A DNA stretch of 64,000 nucleotides from Streptomyces sp. NRRL WC-3626. Its GTDB lineage: Bacteria > Actinomycetota > Actinomycetes > Streptomycetales > Streptomycetaceae. Below the pieces are notes generated by a model. The model made no database searches and was not told the origin of the DNA. It saw only the letters and a program-made list of their open reading frames with translations. Numbering within the stretch: position 1 is the first letter of the stretch; the number at the start of each line of letters is the position of its first letter. The position numbers and the translations under genes are program-made. Positions 48,876-58,202 of this stretch are shown here, one piece after another. Location of the stretch: assembly GCF_000718785.1 (NCBI RefSeq), contig NZ_JOCA01000014.1, positions 124,001 through 188,000 on the forward strand, written 5' to 3'.

Positions 48876-49904
48876 TTACGCGGTCCAGTCGAGGATCACT
48901 TTTCCGCCCTTGCCGCCGGCCGCTTCCTCGAAGGCGGGCTCGAAGTCGCGGTAGGAGTAGCGGCCGGTGATCACCGGGGCGAGGTCGAGGCCGCCCTCGA
49001 GCAGCACCGACATGGCGTACCAGGTCTCGAACATCTCCCGGCCGTAGATGCCCTTGATGGTGATCATCGAGGTGACGATGCGGGACCAGTCGACCGGGAA
49101 CTCCTCGGCCGGCAGACCGAGCATGGCGATGCGTCCGCCGTGCGTCATGTTGTCGATCATGTCCCGCATGGCCTCGGGGCGGCCGGACATCTCCAGGCCG
49201 ATGTCGAAGCCCTCGCGCAGTCCGAGGGTGTGCTGTCCGTCGGCGATGGTCGTCTCGGCGACGTTCAGCGCCAGGGTCGCGCCGATCTTGCGGGCGAGTT
49301 CCAGGCGCTCCTCGCTGACGTCGGTGATCACGACGTTGCGCGCGCCCGCGTGCCGGGCGACGGCCGCGGCCATCAGGCCGATCGGGCCGGCGCCGGTGAT
49401 CAGGACGTCCTCGCCGACGAGCGGGAACGACAGCGCGGTGTGCACGGCGTTGCCGAAGGGGTCGAAGATGGCGGCGACGTCGAGGTCGACGGGGACCCGG
49501 TGCACCCAGACGTTGGTGGCGGGGAGCACCACGTACTCGGCGAAGGCGCCGTCGCGTCCGACGCCGAGGCCGACCGTGGCGCGGCACAGATGGCGGCGGC
49601 CGGCCAGGCAGTTGCGGCACTTGCCGCACACCAGGTGGCCCTCGCCGCTGACCCGGTCACCGGACGCGATGTCGGTGACGTCCCGGCCGGTCTCCACGAC
49701 CTCGCCGACGAACTCGTGCCCGAGGACCAGCGGGGTGGTGATCGTCTGCCGGGCCCAGCCGTCCCAGGACCGGATGTGCAGGTCGGTGCCGCAGATACCG
49801 GTGCGCAGCACCTTGATCAGCACGTCGCCCGGTCCGACGGCGGGCTCCGGCACGTCCACGAGCCACAGCCCGGGTTCCGCCTTCTGCTTGACCAGTGCCT
49901 TCAA
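48876..49904 (-). CDS. tdh: L-threonine 3-dehydrogenase
   Basis: The protein has 342 residues, matching E. coli Tdh (341). The catalytic zinc ligands are Cys38 (GICGTD) and His/Glu in LGHEFVG. The structural zinc Cys cluster is [15 protein letters not shown]. The NAD-binding motif is [10 protein letters not shown]. It oxidises threonine to 2-amino-3-ketobutyrate for Kbl. The start is TTG at 49904, set by the GGGAG site 8 bases upstream and exact alignment with the family start. Longer in-frame starts upstream would add residues absent from the family. Confidence 0.94.
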   Translation of the reverse strand: MKALVKQKAEPGLWLVDVPEPAVGPGDVLIKVLRTGICGTDLHIRSWDGWARQTITTPLVLGHEFVGEVVETGRDVTDIASGDRVSGEGHLVCGKCRNCLAGRRHLCRATVGLGVGRDGAFAEYVVLPATNVWVHRVPVDLDVAAIFDPFGNAVHTALSFPLVGEDVLITGAGPIGLMAAAVARHAGARNVVITDVSEERLELARKIGATLALNVAETTIADGQHTLGLREGFDIGLEMSGRPEAMRDMIDNMTHGGRIAMLGLPAEEFPVDWSRIVTSMITIKGIYGREMFETWYAMSVLLEGGLDLAPVITGRYSYRDFEPAFEEAAGGKGGKVILDWTA

Positions 49905-50089
49905 CGCTACGGCTCCCGAGGGTGAGTCCCGGCCCCCGGGCACGCCGAAGCGGCCCGCGTCCGGGAACGAGGAGTGGAATCGCACTGCAATCTGCCGTAC
50001 GACACCCTCACCGGTCCATCGAGGATTTCTTAAGCGCTGCCACAGCTTTCCTTCACACCGTCACCCGCACGGCCCTCCGGCGCGCGGAG

Positions 50090-50665
50090 TCACAGCGGCA
50101 GTCCGTCGTCCTCCCGGCGCTCCAGCCGTACGACGAGATCAGCGGCCTGCGCCTTGATGGCGGCCAGCCCCGGCTGCCCCCAGGCGCGGGGCTGGATGTC
50201 GGTGACGGACACGGTGCCGAGCACCATGCCGGTGCGGTCGATGAGCGGGGCGCCCATATAGGAACGGATGCCGAACTCGTCCACCACCGGGTTGCCCGCG
50301 AACCGCGGGTAGTCGCTCACGTCCTCCAGGACCAGTGCCTTGCGCCGGGCCACCACATGGGGGCAGAAGCCGTGGTCGCGGGGCAGCACCCGGCCGAGAA
50401 GGGCGCCGGTGCCGTCGCCGCGCACCACCGGTGCGACGGCCGGGGTGTGCAGACCCGCGAAGAACTGCCCTCTCTCACCGAGGAAGTTGACCATGGCGTA
50501 CGGCGCTCCCGTGAGGTCGGCGAGGCGGTGCGCGAAGGTGTCGAGCGTGGGCTCGGGGTGCTCCCCCAGTCCCAGCCGGCGCAGTCGCAGGACGCGCTCC
50601 GGCGCCTGGCCGTCCTCCGGGGTGACCAGCAGACGACCGGCCGGGCGGGGCGGGTCGTAGCTCAT
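50090..50665 (-). CDS. GAF domain protein attached to the conservon
   Basis: The protein has 191 residues. A GAF domain (about residues 35-185) is recognisable from APYAMVNFLGERGQFFAGL, the DHGFCPHVVARRKALVLEDV core and YMGAPLIDRTGMVLGTVSV. The central Cys-Pro-His sequence is common in GAF domains that bind heme or a tetrapyrrole-like ligand, but no ligand can be assigned. It is read with, and 58 bases downstream of, cvnD. It may sense a signal for the conservon. The ATG at 50665 has a GGGAG site. Confidence 0.85.
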   Translation of the reverse strand: MSYDPPRPAGRLLVTPEDGQAPERVLRLRRLGLGEHPEPTLDTFAHRLADLTGAPYAMVNFLGERGQFFAGLHTPAVAPVVRGDGTGALLGRVLPRDHGFCPHVVARRKALVLEDVSDYPRFAGNPVVDEFGIRSYMGAPLIDRTGMVLGTVSVTDIQPRAWGQPGLAAIKAQAADLVVRLERREDDGLPL

Positions 50666-50723
50666 GGGCGGACTCCCGGCGTAGGGGCGTAGGTCATGGG
50701 GCGACTCCGAGGGTGTGCGGGGA

Positions 50724-51353
50724 TCACATGTGGGCGCCGTACCCCGTCGTGGTGGCGGGGGTGTGGGCGATGAGGTGGCGGACCAGGGTCAGCAGGGTCT
50801 GGACGCTGGAGCTGGAGATCCGGGCGTCGCAGCGGACGACGGGGATACCGTCGGGGAGGTCGAGTGCGGCCCGTACCTCTCCGGGGTCGTAGCGGAAGGC
50901 GCCGTCGAACTCGTTGACGGCGACGATGAATCCGAGGCCGCGCTGTTCGAAGAAGTCGACCGCCGCGAAGCATTCCTCCAGGCGCCGGGTGTCGGCGAGG
51001 ATGACCGCGCCGAGGGCGCCCTCGCAGAGTTCGTCCCACATGAACCAGAACCGTTCCTGGCCGGGGGTGCCGAAGAGGTAGAGCACATGCTGCGCGTCGA
51101 GGGTGATGCGGCCGAAGTCCATGGCCACGGTCGTCTCGACCTTGTTCTCGATGCCGTCGAGGTTGTCGGTGGCGGCGCTGACCGTGGTGAGGAGTTCCTC
51201 CGTGCTGAGGGGCGCGATCTCGCTGACCGCGCCGACGAAGGTCGTCTTGCCCACGCCGAACCCGCCCGCCACCAGGATCTTCAGCGCGTTGGGGAACGCC
51301 TCGTCGTCGCGGTCCGCGGCGTGGATGTGGTCAGAGCTGTCGTCGTAGTCCAT
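50724..51353 (-). CDS. cvnD: Conservon small GTPase-like protein (CvnD)
   Basis: The protein has 209 residues. The P-loop is GGFGVGKTTF, and a switch-like segment GTPGQERFWFMW and the base-specificity motif NEFD replace the usual NKxD. CvnD proteins are GTP-binding partners of the other conservon members at the membrane. The start (ATG 51353) lies inside the end of cvnC with a 23-base overlap, so translation is coupled. Confidence 0.92.
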   Translation of the reverse strand: MDYDDSSDHIHAADRDDEAFPNALKILVAGGFGVGKTTFVGAVSEIAPLSTEELLTTVSAATDNLDGIENKVETTVAMDFGRITLDAQHVLYLFGTPGQERFWFMWDELCEGALGAVILADTRRLEECFAAVDFFEQRGLGFIVAVNEFDGAFRYDPGEVRAALDLPDGIPVVRCDARISSSSVQTLLTLVRHLIAHTPATTTGYGAHM

Positions 51354-51708
51354 CGAGCACTGCCTCCAGAAGGGCCCGGTCCGTCGGGTTGTGGTGGAAC
51401 GCGGGGGGCTTGTCGGTCAGCGCCCCGCATTCGAGGAGGTCCGCCAGCAGCACCTTGGTGACGGCCACCGGCAGTCTGAGATGGGCGGCGACCTCGGCGA
51501 CCGGGACGGGAGCGCGGCACAGGTCGAGGGCCTGTGCGTGCTCGGGGCCGAGATAGCCGAAGGGGGTGGCACCGGTGGCTCTGACCTGCGACAGCAGATC
51601 GAGGGCGACGGTGGGCCGGGTGCGGCCGTTGCTGACCGTGAAGGGCCGCACCAGCCGTCCCGCCGCGTCGTCGAGCCAGGGCCCGTCACCGGCCGCCGTC
51701 ACGCTCAA
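51331..51708 (-). CDS. cvnC: Conservon DUF742 winged-helix protein (CvnC)
   Basis: The protein has 125 residues. DUF742 is a winged-helix-like fold, recognised from RLVRPFTVSNGRTRPT and VAEVAAHLRLPVAVTKVLLADLL. Its role is to bridge the sensor kinase-like protein and the GTPase. The start is probably TTG at 51708, overlapping the cvnB stop by 4 bases. A GTG at 51702 is an alternative. Confidence 0.9.
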   Translation of the reverse strand: MSVTAAGDGPWLDDAAGRLVRPFTVSNGRTRPTVALDLLSQVRATGATPFGYLGPEHAQALDLCRAPVPVAEVAAHLRLPVAVTKVLLADLLECGALTDKPPAFHHNPTDRALLEAVLDGLRRQL

Positions 51709-52139
51709 GGCCTCATCGCCGGCGGTTCGACGCCCTGCTGGCGGGGAGCGGTCACCAGATACGGCCGTACGGACTTGACCAGCATCGCCATCTCGTAGCC
51801 GAGGACGGCGGCGTCGGCCTCGCGGCCGGCCATGACGGCGAGGCAGGTGCCGGAGCCGGCGGTGGTGACGAACAGCAGGGTCGAGTCGAGTTCGACGACG
51901 ACCTGCCGGACGTCGCCGCCGTCGCCGAAGCGGACGCCGGCACTGCGGCCGAGGGAGTAGAGGCCGGAGGCCAGGGCGGCCATGTGGTCGGCGGCGTCCG
52001 GGTCGAGGCCGTGCACGGACTTCACCAGCCCGTCGCAGGAGAGCAGTACGGCGCTGCTGGTGTGCGGTACGCGTTGTACGAGGCCGCTCATCAGCCAGTC
52101 GAGGTCGGATACCTGGGCGGTCGGCGCGTCGCTCGCCAT
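51705..52139 (-). CDS. cvnB: Conservon roadblock/LC7 protein (CvnB)
   Basis: The protein has 144 residues with a roadblock/LC7 fold (DLDWLMSGLVQRVP, AVLLSCDGLVKSVHG, LAVMAGREADAAVLGYEM). In conservons it acts with CvnD like a GTPase-activating or assembly factor. The ATG at 52139 has an AAGGAG site. The remaining length of this frame is a shadow. Confidence 0.92.
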   Translation of the reverse strand: MASDAPTAQVSDLDWLMSGLVQRVPHTSSAVLLSCDGLVKSVHGLDPDAADHMAALASGLYSLGRSAGVRFGDGGDVRQVVVELDSTLLFVTTAGSGTCLAVMAGREADAAVLGYEMAMLVKSVRPYLVTAPRQQGVEPPAMRP

Positions 52140-52192
52140 GGTGGATCGACTCCTTGGGGTACGGAAGGGTGCGGGAGCGCTGGGGGTGCTGG

Positions 52193-54115
52193 TCATCCGG
52201 CGGGCGTGCTCCCGTCGTGCCGGGCGGGGTGGTCGGCCGGGGGTGGGGGGAATCCCCGCGGGGGGTCCTGCGGGGGTCCCTGCCGTGTCTCCTGCCGGGT
52301 TTCCGCGAGACTGACGCCGCGCTGGAAGGCGGCCATCAGACCGGGGTCGTGGCCTGCGACGTACTCGCTGTCCTGGCGGGGGGCGGGGCCGTCGCGGAGC
52401 TGCGGTGCGATGTGCTCCTGGGCGCGGCGGCGGGGCAGGCCGGGTCTGTCCATGGTGCCGCGCACGGCGCCGCCGCGCGGGGTGAGGGGCACGGTCCCGG
52501 GGTCGGTGAGGGCGTCGCGGTCGCCGTGGTGGACGCCGGGTACGGCCTCGGCCGGGGTGGGCCGCACCGAGCGGGCACCGCGCAGCGGCAGCGGCGGGGC
52601 GACGGCGCCGGCGGGCGGGGCCGGGGGACGGGGTGGTGGGGACGCTTCCGCGGGGGCCGGTACGGGGGACAGGTGCCGGGCGGCCGGCAGCGGGCCGGTG
52701 TCCGGCTCGGGCGGGCGGGGTGCCGGGGCCGGTCCGCCGCCGACGGCGAGCGGTTCGGGGCCGAGCAGTGCCTGCGGCACCACGAGCACGGCCTGGACCC
52801 CGCCGTAGATGTTGCTCTGGAGCCGGACGTGGATGCCGTGCCGCCTGGCGAGCTGGGAGACCACGAACAGGCCGATCCGCCCGTCGGCGAGCAGGCTGGC
52901 GACATGCACCTGGTCGGGGTCGGTGAGCAGGGCGTTCATCCGGTCCTGTTCGCCGGCCGGCATGCCGAGTCCGCGGTCCTCGACCTCGACGGCGAGCCCG
53001 GAGGTGACGAGGCCGGCGCGCAGCAGGACCTGGGTGTGCGGGGCGGAGAACACGGTGGCGTTCTCGACGAGTTCGGCGAGCAGATGGATGACGTCGGCGA
53101 CGGCGTGCCCGCGCAGGGTGCCGTCGATCGGCGGCACGAGCTTGACGCGTGAGTACTGTTCGACCTCGGCGATCGCCGAGCGCAGCACCTCGGTCATGGA
53201 GACCGGGTTGCTCCACTGCCTGCGGGAGACGGCCCCGCCGAGCACGGCGAGGTTCTCGGCGTGGCGGCGGATGCGGGTGGCGAGGTGGTCGACGTGGAAG
53301 AGCCCCTTGAGCAGGTCGGGGTCCTCCATCTCGTTCTCCAGCTCGTCGAGGATGGAGATCTCGCGGTGCACCAGGGACTGCAGCCGCCGGGCGAGGTTGA
53401 CGAACACCTCGAGCTTCTGTTCGCTGCCGGTCTGGCTGGAGAGCTGGGCCGCCTGCGCCACGGCGCTGACGGCGCCGTCGTGCGCGCGGGCGAGGTCGGC
53501 GGCGAGCAGGTCGAACTCGTCGGCGTCGTCGGCCTGTTCGCCGTGCCGCCCGCGTGGCGGCGGGGGGTCGCCGCGGCGCAGGGTGTCGACGAGGGCGCGC
53601 AGGTCGGCCTCGCGCCGGGCGGTGCTCCGGCGCAGGGTACCGACGCGGTCGTGCACCGACCGGGCGGCGCGGTCGGCGGCCACGGCGGCGATGACGATGC
53701 CGGCGAACGCCACCGAGGTGGCGCCGCCGAGAACGGCCCACAGGGTGGGGCTCGGCCGGATGCCGGTGGAGCGGACGGTGAAGATCAGGGCCGCGCAGGC
53801 ACTGAGGGCCACCGCCACGGGCGGCAGCACGGCGAGCCGCAGCAGCTGGGGCCGTATCTGCGTCTCGGGCGGCGCGGGCAGGGCCCGCACGGCCGGCCTG
53901 CCGTGCCGTCCGCCCTCGCGGCGCTCCGCCCGGGTGGCCGGGCCGGGCCGGCGGGGCCGGACATCGGCAAGTTTCACGTCCTGGCGACCGGGCTCACGGG
54001 CCATGACCGTGGTGCCGACCGCGCCCCGCGTACCGGCCGGGCCCGGGGCGCCGGCCGGGCCCGGGCGTCGGGGTCCTTGGCCCCGTCCGCTCCCTCGTCC
54101 GCCTTGTGGCTGCAC
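52193..54115 (-). CDS. cvnA: Conservon sensor histidine-kinase-like protein (CvnA)
   Basis: The protein has about 640 residues. Two membrane helices (about residues 95-115 and 125-150 of this form) precede a coiled segment and a HATPase domain with HLLAELVENATVFS (N box) and VEVEDRGLGMP (G1 box). The C-terminal ~180 residues are Pro/Gly/Ala-rich and look disordered. No partner response regulator is present, as is usual for conservons. The start is uncertain. GTG 54115 has a GGGGA site, GTG 54226 has none, and ATG 54004 is also possible. The first residues are low-complexity. Confidence 0.88.
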   Translation of the reverse strand: MQPQGGRGSGRGQGPRRPGPAGAPGPAGTRGAVGTTVMAREPGRQDVKLADVRPRRPGPATRAERREGGRHGRPAVRALPAPPETQIRPQLLRLAVLPPVAVALSACAALIFTVRSTGIRPSPTLWAVLGGATSVAFAGIVIAAVAADRAARSVHDRVGTLRRSTARREADLRALVDTLRRGDPPPPRGRHGEQADDADEFDLLAADLARAHDGAVSAVAQAAQLSSQTGSEQKLEVFVNLARRLQSLVHREISILDELENEMEDPDLLKGLFHVDHLATRIRRHAENLAVLGGAVSRRQWSNPVSMTEVLRSAIAEVEQYSRVKLVPPIDGTLRGHAVADVIHLLAELVENATVFSAPHTQVLLRAGLVTSGLAVEVEDRGLGMPAGEQDRMNALLTDPDQVHVASLLADGRIGLFVVSQLARRHGIHVRLQSNIYGGVQAVLVVPQALLGPEPLAVGGGPAPAPRPPEPDTGPLPAARHLSPVPAPAEASPPPRPPAPPAGAVAPPLPLRGARSVRPTPAEAVPGVHHGDRDALTDPGTVPLTPRGGAVRGTMDRPGLPRRRAQEHIAPQLRDGPAPRQDSEYVAGHDPGLMAAFQRGVSLAETRQETRQGPPQDPPRGFPPPPADHPARHDGSTPAG

Positions 54116-54477
54116 GTACCGGTCCCCGCTCCCTGATCCGACTGTTGGACGCGGCCGCTCGGCGTGCCATGCCCCACGACATGAGGTGCCGCGTGCCGCC
54201 CGACCGACACTCACCGTAGTCGCCACCGCATCATGTGCGGTGGGCAGTTGACAAACTCAGACGGACGGCATCGCGCTCTGGTATGAGGCTTCGTACGACA
54301 GACCGATAACCCTCCCGAGCGAAGAATCGGGAGTGAACAGGGACCGATCAGAGCTGGTCACAAGCGGTCGCTACGAGCGCGCGGAACAGAGCGGCGCCCG
54401 ACCGCCCGAGCCCGCCACCCCTTCGTCGCGAACGCGTCGGGCACGCACCGAAGCGCTTCAGCCCTCCGGCCAGAACA

Positions 54478-55674
54478 TCACTCACCGTCACTTCCGGGTC
54501 GGGGCAGGGAGCTCGCTCCACCCCGTACGGTGTTCAGGTAGTGGTCGCCGATGGCCCGCATGGTGGGACCGGCGGGACCGCGGTCGACCAGGGCGAGGAC
54601 GTTGCGCCAGAACCGGTCGATGCCGTCCGCGTCGGTGAGTGCCAGGACGCGTTCGCCGGTGAGGAGGGCGGCCCGGGCGGTGACCGTGCCGGCCATCGCC
54701 ACCTGGGCGGCCGTGTCGGCGCGTTGCTCGTGGCCGAGCCCCCGCCCCGCCGCGAGGGCGTCCGCCATGGCCGTCGTCGCGCGGTCGGTCACCGCCGAGG
54801 CGGTGTGCAGGGCGAGCGCCGACTCCCCGTAGGCCAGCAGCAGATCGGCGTCGTCGTCGAGCGCCCGGATGTGGCGTGCGGAGCGGCTGAGGTCCCTGGC
54901 CTCCGCCAGCGCCCCCTCGGCCACGCCGAGCGCGACCTGGGTCAGCATGAGCCCGAGGGCGTGCGGCGCCAGGGCGGTGTGCGGCGGGATCGTGTCCTCG
55001 TCGCGGCCGGCCGGGCCCAGCACGTCGGCGGGGTCGACCGGTACGCCGTCGAAGCGGACGGTGCCCGCGCCGGTGAGCCGCTGACCGAGCCGGTCGTGCG
55101 ACGGATCACGGCCGACGCGCGGGTGCCGGGCGTCCACGACCACGACGACCGGTTCGTGCGTGCCGGCCCGGACGGCGTCGAGGACCAGCCGGTCGGCCTC
55201 GTCGACGGCGGCGGGCAGGGCGCGGTGTCCGTCGAGGACCGGACCGGGGGCGAGCGTGGGGCCCGGAAGCTCGCCGCGGGGCAGCGGCCCGGGTGTACCG
55301 GTGGCACCGGCCCACAACCACTGTTCCCGCGCCGCGCGCGCCTCCAGCGCGGCGGCGCGCTCCGGGGTGCCGAAGAAGCGCGCACTCCAGGACAGCACGT
55401 AGTGGCGGCCGAGCAGTTCGCCGATCGATCCGTCGGCGGCGGCGATCCGGCGGACGACGGCACAGGCATCGCGCCAGCCCATGCCGCCGTCCGGCGAGGG
55501 AGGGGCGAGCACGGCCGGCAGCCCGGACTCACGCAGCCGCGCGACCTCGTCGAAGGGCGGCTTGCCGGCCCGGTCCCGCTCGATCGCGTCCACGGCGAGG
55601 TCGTCGGCGACCTCGTCGGCGACCCGCCGCCAGAAGTCCCCGGCGGCCTCGGTGATCACCTCCACCTCACCCAC
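54478..55674 (-). CDS. Acyl-CoA dehydrogenase-fold flavoenzyme, DszC/SfnB-like
   Basis: The protein has 398 residues with an acyl-CoA dehydrogenase fold. The WSARFFGT region, the HIRALDDDADLLLAYGES helix and the FWRNVLALVDRGP end resemble the flavin-dependent monooxygenases DszC and SfnB, which use reduced FMN to attack organosulfur compounds. True acyl-CoA dehydrogenases have a catalytic Glu I cannot place here. An Rrf2 regulator without iron-sulfur cysteines lies directly upstream, which suits control by sulfur supply. The start is GTG 55674 or a GTG just inside. Confidence 0.83.
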   Translation of the reverse strand: MGEVEVITEAAGDFWRRVADEVADDLAVDAIERDRAGKPPFDEVARLRESGLPAVLAPPSPDGGMGWRDACAVVRRIAAADGSIGELLGRHYVLSWSARFFGTPERAAALEARAAREQWLWAGATGTPGPLPRGELPGPTLAPGPVLDGHRALPAAVDEADRLVLDAVRAGTHEPVVVVVDARHPRVGRDPSHDRLGQRLTGAGTVRFDGVPVDPADVLGPAGRDEDTIPPHTALAPHALGLMLTQVALGVAEGALAEARDLSRSARHIRALDDDADLLLAYGESALALHTASAVTDRATTAMADALAAGRGLGHEQRADTAAQVAMAGTVTARAALLTGERVLALTDADGIDRFWRNVLALVDRGPAGPTMRAIGDHYLNTVRGGASSLPRPGSDGE

Positions 55675-55684
55675 GATTCCCCAT

Positions 55685-55707
55685 TTCCCTATTGGATTAG
55701 TAGGGAA
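55685..55707. promoter_or_regulatory. TTCCCTA-N9-TAGGGAA inverted repeat, candidate Rrf2 operator
   Basis: The arms TTCCCTA (55685-55691) and TAGGGAA (55701-55707) are perfectly complementary with a 9-base spacer. It lies 11 bases upstream of the flavoenzyme start, downstream of the Rrf2 gene. It is AT-rich against the surroundings, and minus-strand TACTAAT in the spacer may be a -10 box. Confidence 0.65.
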
Positions 55708-55790
55708 TCATCCTGTGGGACGGCAGGGCCGTGGACAAGGGAGCATCCACCCATCGGACGCGCCCGTTCCACCGAACGGAACTGCGGGGA

Positions 55791-56249
55791 CTACGGGTTG
55801 GTCCAGGCGGCCGGCGCGTCGGCCAGCCGCACGACGTCCTCGGGCAGCCGGCCCGAGACGACGTCCGCGAGGGACACACCCTCCAGGATCTGCCGCACAT
55901 TGGCCCGCAGGGCGATCCACAGCGGGAGCAGGGCGGTGGCCGGTCCGGTGTACGAGAGGTCGGGCGGCCGCACGTCCTGTACCGAGACGAGCGGGCCGTC
56001 GACGGCCCGGATGACGTCGGCGATGCTGATGTCGTCCGCGGGCGCGGCCAGCCGGTAGCCGCCGTTGGCGCCGCGCCGGCTCATCACCAGGCCCTCGCGG
56101 CGCATGTCGTTGAGGATGCCCTCCAGGAACTTGTGCGGGATCTCCTGGGCGTCGGCGATCGTCTCCGCGGTGAGCGGACACGCCTCGGGCGCGGCAGCGA
56201 GCTGCAGCGCGGCACGCACCGCATAATCCGCCCTGGCCGAGATCCGCAT
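55791..56249 (-). CDS. Rrf2 family regulator without iron-sulfur cysteines (CymR-like inferred)
   Basis: The protein has 152 residues. The winged helix MRISARADYAVRAALQLA and SRRGANGGYRLAAP are standard Rrf2. Only one cysteine (Cys24) is present, so the three-Cys cluster site of IscR and NsrR is missing, as in the cysteine-metabolism repressor CymR. The ATG at 56249 lies 6 bases after a GATAAT box (56256-56261, minus strand) without a ribosome site, so it is probably leaderless. It precedes the DszC-like gene with an operator-like repeat between them. Confidence 0.87.
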   Translation of the reverse strand: MRISARADYAVRAALQLAAAPEACPLTAETIADAQEIPHKFLEGILNDMRREGLVMSRRGANGGYRLAAPADDISIADVIRAVDGPLVSVQDVRPPDLSYTGPATALLPLWIALRANVRQILEGVSLADVVSGRLPEDVVRLADAPAAWTNP

Positions 56250-56277
56250 ACCCGCATTATCCAGCACGCCCGTACGG

Positions 56278-56805
56278 CTACAGCTGGTCCCCCGCGCCGG
56301 CCGGCTCCGGGGGATGCGCCCCGCCACCGTCCTTGGAGTCGTCCTCGCAGGTCCGTCTGTCGAAGACGGACTGGTCATTGGGGATCATCAGCACGGCGGC
56401 GACCCGCTCCGGATGCTCGACGACGAGATAGTCGTCCCCGGTGGGATCGCCGCCCGGCCCGAACGCCTGGGACGCGTCGACCGTCCGGCACCCCAACGCC
56501 ACCCGCGCGTCATCGACCGCACAGGCGTCCACCGCCGGACCGGATCCGTCGTCACCGCCGTGGAAGCGGAACCGGAAGTGCACCTGGTCGCCTTCGGCGG
56601 GCACCTGCGGATGCGGCTCGAGCCGCCACCCGACGACCTCGGCGGTGACCCCGACGAGCCGCCCCGTCGCGTCCTCGACCTCCACCCTGACCGCGGCCTC
56701 CCCCCGCTCCGCGGTCGTCTCGGAACAGACCCAGGAAGAACACCCGGACAGCACGACCATCCCGAGTCCCACCGAAACCCCGGCACACGCCCGCACGACG
56801 AACAC
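56278..56805 (-). CDS. Predicted lipoprotein, function unknown
   Basis: The protein has 175 residues. The signal peptide ends in a lipobox VLSGC, putting the lipidated Cys at about position 22. The mature part is acidic, with several cysteines (CSSWVC, DACAVDD, GCRTVD, RRTCEDD) that could form disulfides. The GTG at 56805 has a GGAGGT site. It lies upstream of the Rrf2 gene, but 28 bases separate them and a separate Rrf2 promoter is visible. No family is recognised. Confidence 0.78.
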   Translation of the reverse strand: MFVVRACAGVSVGLGMVVLSGCSSWVCSETTAERGEAAVRVEVEDATGRLVGVTAEVVGWRLEPHPQVPAEGDQVHFRFRFHGGDDGSGPAVDACAVDDARVALGCRTVDASQAFGPGGDPTGDDYLVVEHPERVAAVLMIPNDQSVFDRRTCEDDSKDGGGAHPPEPAGAGDQL

Positions 56806-56975
56806 TCAGGTGACCTCCGGTCGGAATGGAGTGGATCACTCTAGTCCCGACCCGGACGCCACGTGACGCACCCGCCCGGCGCTGCCTTCCTGGCGGCGCT
56901 CGTCCCGGCCGGCGGCTCGGGAGACGCTCCAGCAACCGGACCGTCTCCCCCCCCGACTGCCCCCCCCGGCCCGCG

Positions 56976-58169
56976 TCAGCGGTCGCCGGCCAGGTCGAGG
57001 GTCTCCTCGGGGGCCGGGGTGGCGCCGCCCCGCTTCGCGGTGGGGGTCCAGTGGTGTGTGACCGCGGAGGTCAGGGGGCGCCACCAGGGGGTGGTCGGGA
57101 CGTCACCCGTGGGTTCGAAGGGCTCGCCCGGGTGGGGGAACGCGGCCGTCTGGCCGGCGGCCGCCGCCGCGTCCGTCATCCACTCCCCCGGCTCCGCCCA
57201 CGCGTGCGGGGCCAGGTTGAAGGTGCCCCAGTGGATGGGGAGGAGGACGCCGGTCGCCTCGCCGGACTGGAGGTCGAGGTGGGCGCGGACGCCTTCCTCG
57301 GGGGTCATGTGGATGTCGGGCCAGAAGTCCGAGTACGCGCCGACCTGGATCATCGTGGCGTCGAACGGGCCGTGGTCGGCGCCGATGTCCCTGAAGCCGT
57401 CGAAGTAGCCGGTGTCGCCGCTGTGGTAGATCCGGTGGTGCTCGCCCGCGACGGCCCAGGACGCCCACAGGGTGTGCTGGGTGTTGCGCAGGCCCCGGCC
57501 GCAGAAGTGGCGGGCCGGGGTGGCGGTGAGGGTGAGGCCGCCGACCTTGGTCGCCTCGTGCCAGTCCAGCTCGCGCAGCCGGCCGGGGGACACGCCCCAG
57601 CGCTCCAGGTGCGCGCCGACGCCGAGGGGTACGGCGAACAGGGTGTCCGTGCCGGCCAGCGCCTTGATCGTGGGCAGGTCGAGGTGGTCGTAGTGGTCGT
57701 GGGAGATCACCACGACGTCGACCGGGCCGAGGGCGGCCAGCGGCAGCGGGGCGGGGTGCAGCCGCTTGGGGCCCGCGAAGGGGAACGGCGAGCAGCGCTC
57801 ACCCCATACGGGGTCGAAGAGCACCCGGTGTCCGTCGATCTCCGCGAGCACGCTGGAGTGGCCCATCCAGGTCAGCCGCAGCCCGCTCGCCGGCGGGCGG
57901 GAGATGTCGGCGAGGGTGGTGGGGTGCACCGGGATGGTGCCCTTGGGTGCGCGCCGGGAGCGGGAGTCCTTGTCGAAGTAGATCTTCGCGAGGTCCCGCG
58001 TCGAGCCCGAGGGGCGGATCCGGGCGGTGCCGCCGGGATTCTGGAACACGCCGTCCCTGAAGTGCGGGGATCTGCGGATGCGGGCCATGCGCTCGCCGCT
58101 CGGGTCCGCGCCGAAGGCTTCGGGCCGCAGGGCGCGCAGCCCGGAGCTCTGGGAACGGGAACCGGCCAC
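56976..58169 (-). CDS. MBL-fold metallo-hydrolase (NAPE-PLD/UlaG-like)
   Basis: The protein has 397 residues. The HxHxDH zinc motif is SHDHYDHLD (about residue 158), with further metal ligands in PARHFCGRG and YHSGDTGY. The GHSSVLAEIDGHRVLFDPVW region is the NAPE-PLD-like subfamily signature. There is a ~70-residue basic N terminus before the fold and no signal peptide. The substrate is unknown and could be a phosphodiester or lactone. The GTG at 58169 has a GGAGG site only 4 bases away. Confidence 0.88.
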   Translation of the reverse strand: MAGSRSQSSGLRALRPEAFGADPSGERMARIRRSPHFRDGVFQNPGGTARIRPSGSTRDLAKIYFDKDSRSRRAPKGTIPVHPTTLADISRPPASGLRLTWMGHSSVLAEIDGHRVLFDPVWGERCSPFPFAGPKRLHPAPLPLAALGPVDVVVISHDHYDHLDLPTIKALAGTDTLFAVPLGVGAHLERWGVSPGRLRELDWHEATKVGGLTLTATPARHFCGRGLRNTQHTLWASWAVAGEHHRIYHSGDTGYFDGFRDIGADHGPFDATMIQVGAYSDFWPDIHMTPEEGVRAHLDLQSGEATGVLLPIHWGTFNLAPHAWAEPGEWMTDAAAAAGQTAAFPHPGEPFEPTGDVPTTPWWRPLTSAVTHHWTPTAKRGGATPAPEETLDLAGDR

Positions 58170-58202
58170 GGTACCTCCAGGTGGAGTCGGTCAGACATTC
58201 CA

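Noticed and set aside
54312..54333. Hairpin CTCCCGA/TCGGGAG downstream of the DszC-like gene
   Set aside because: It is about 145 bases beyond the stop and only 7 bases long. It might equally belong to the cvnA upstream region.
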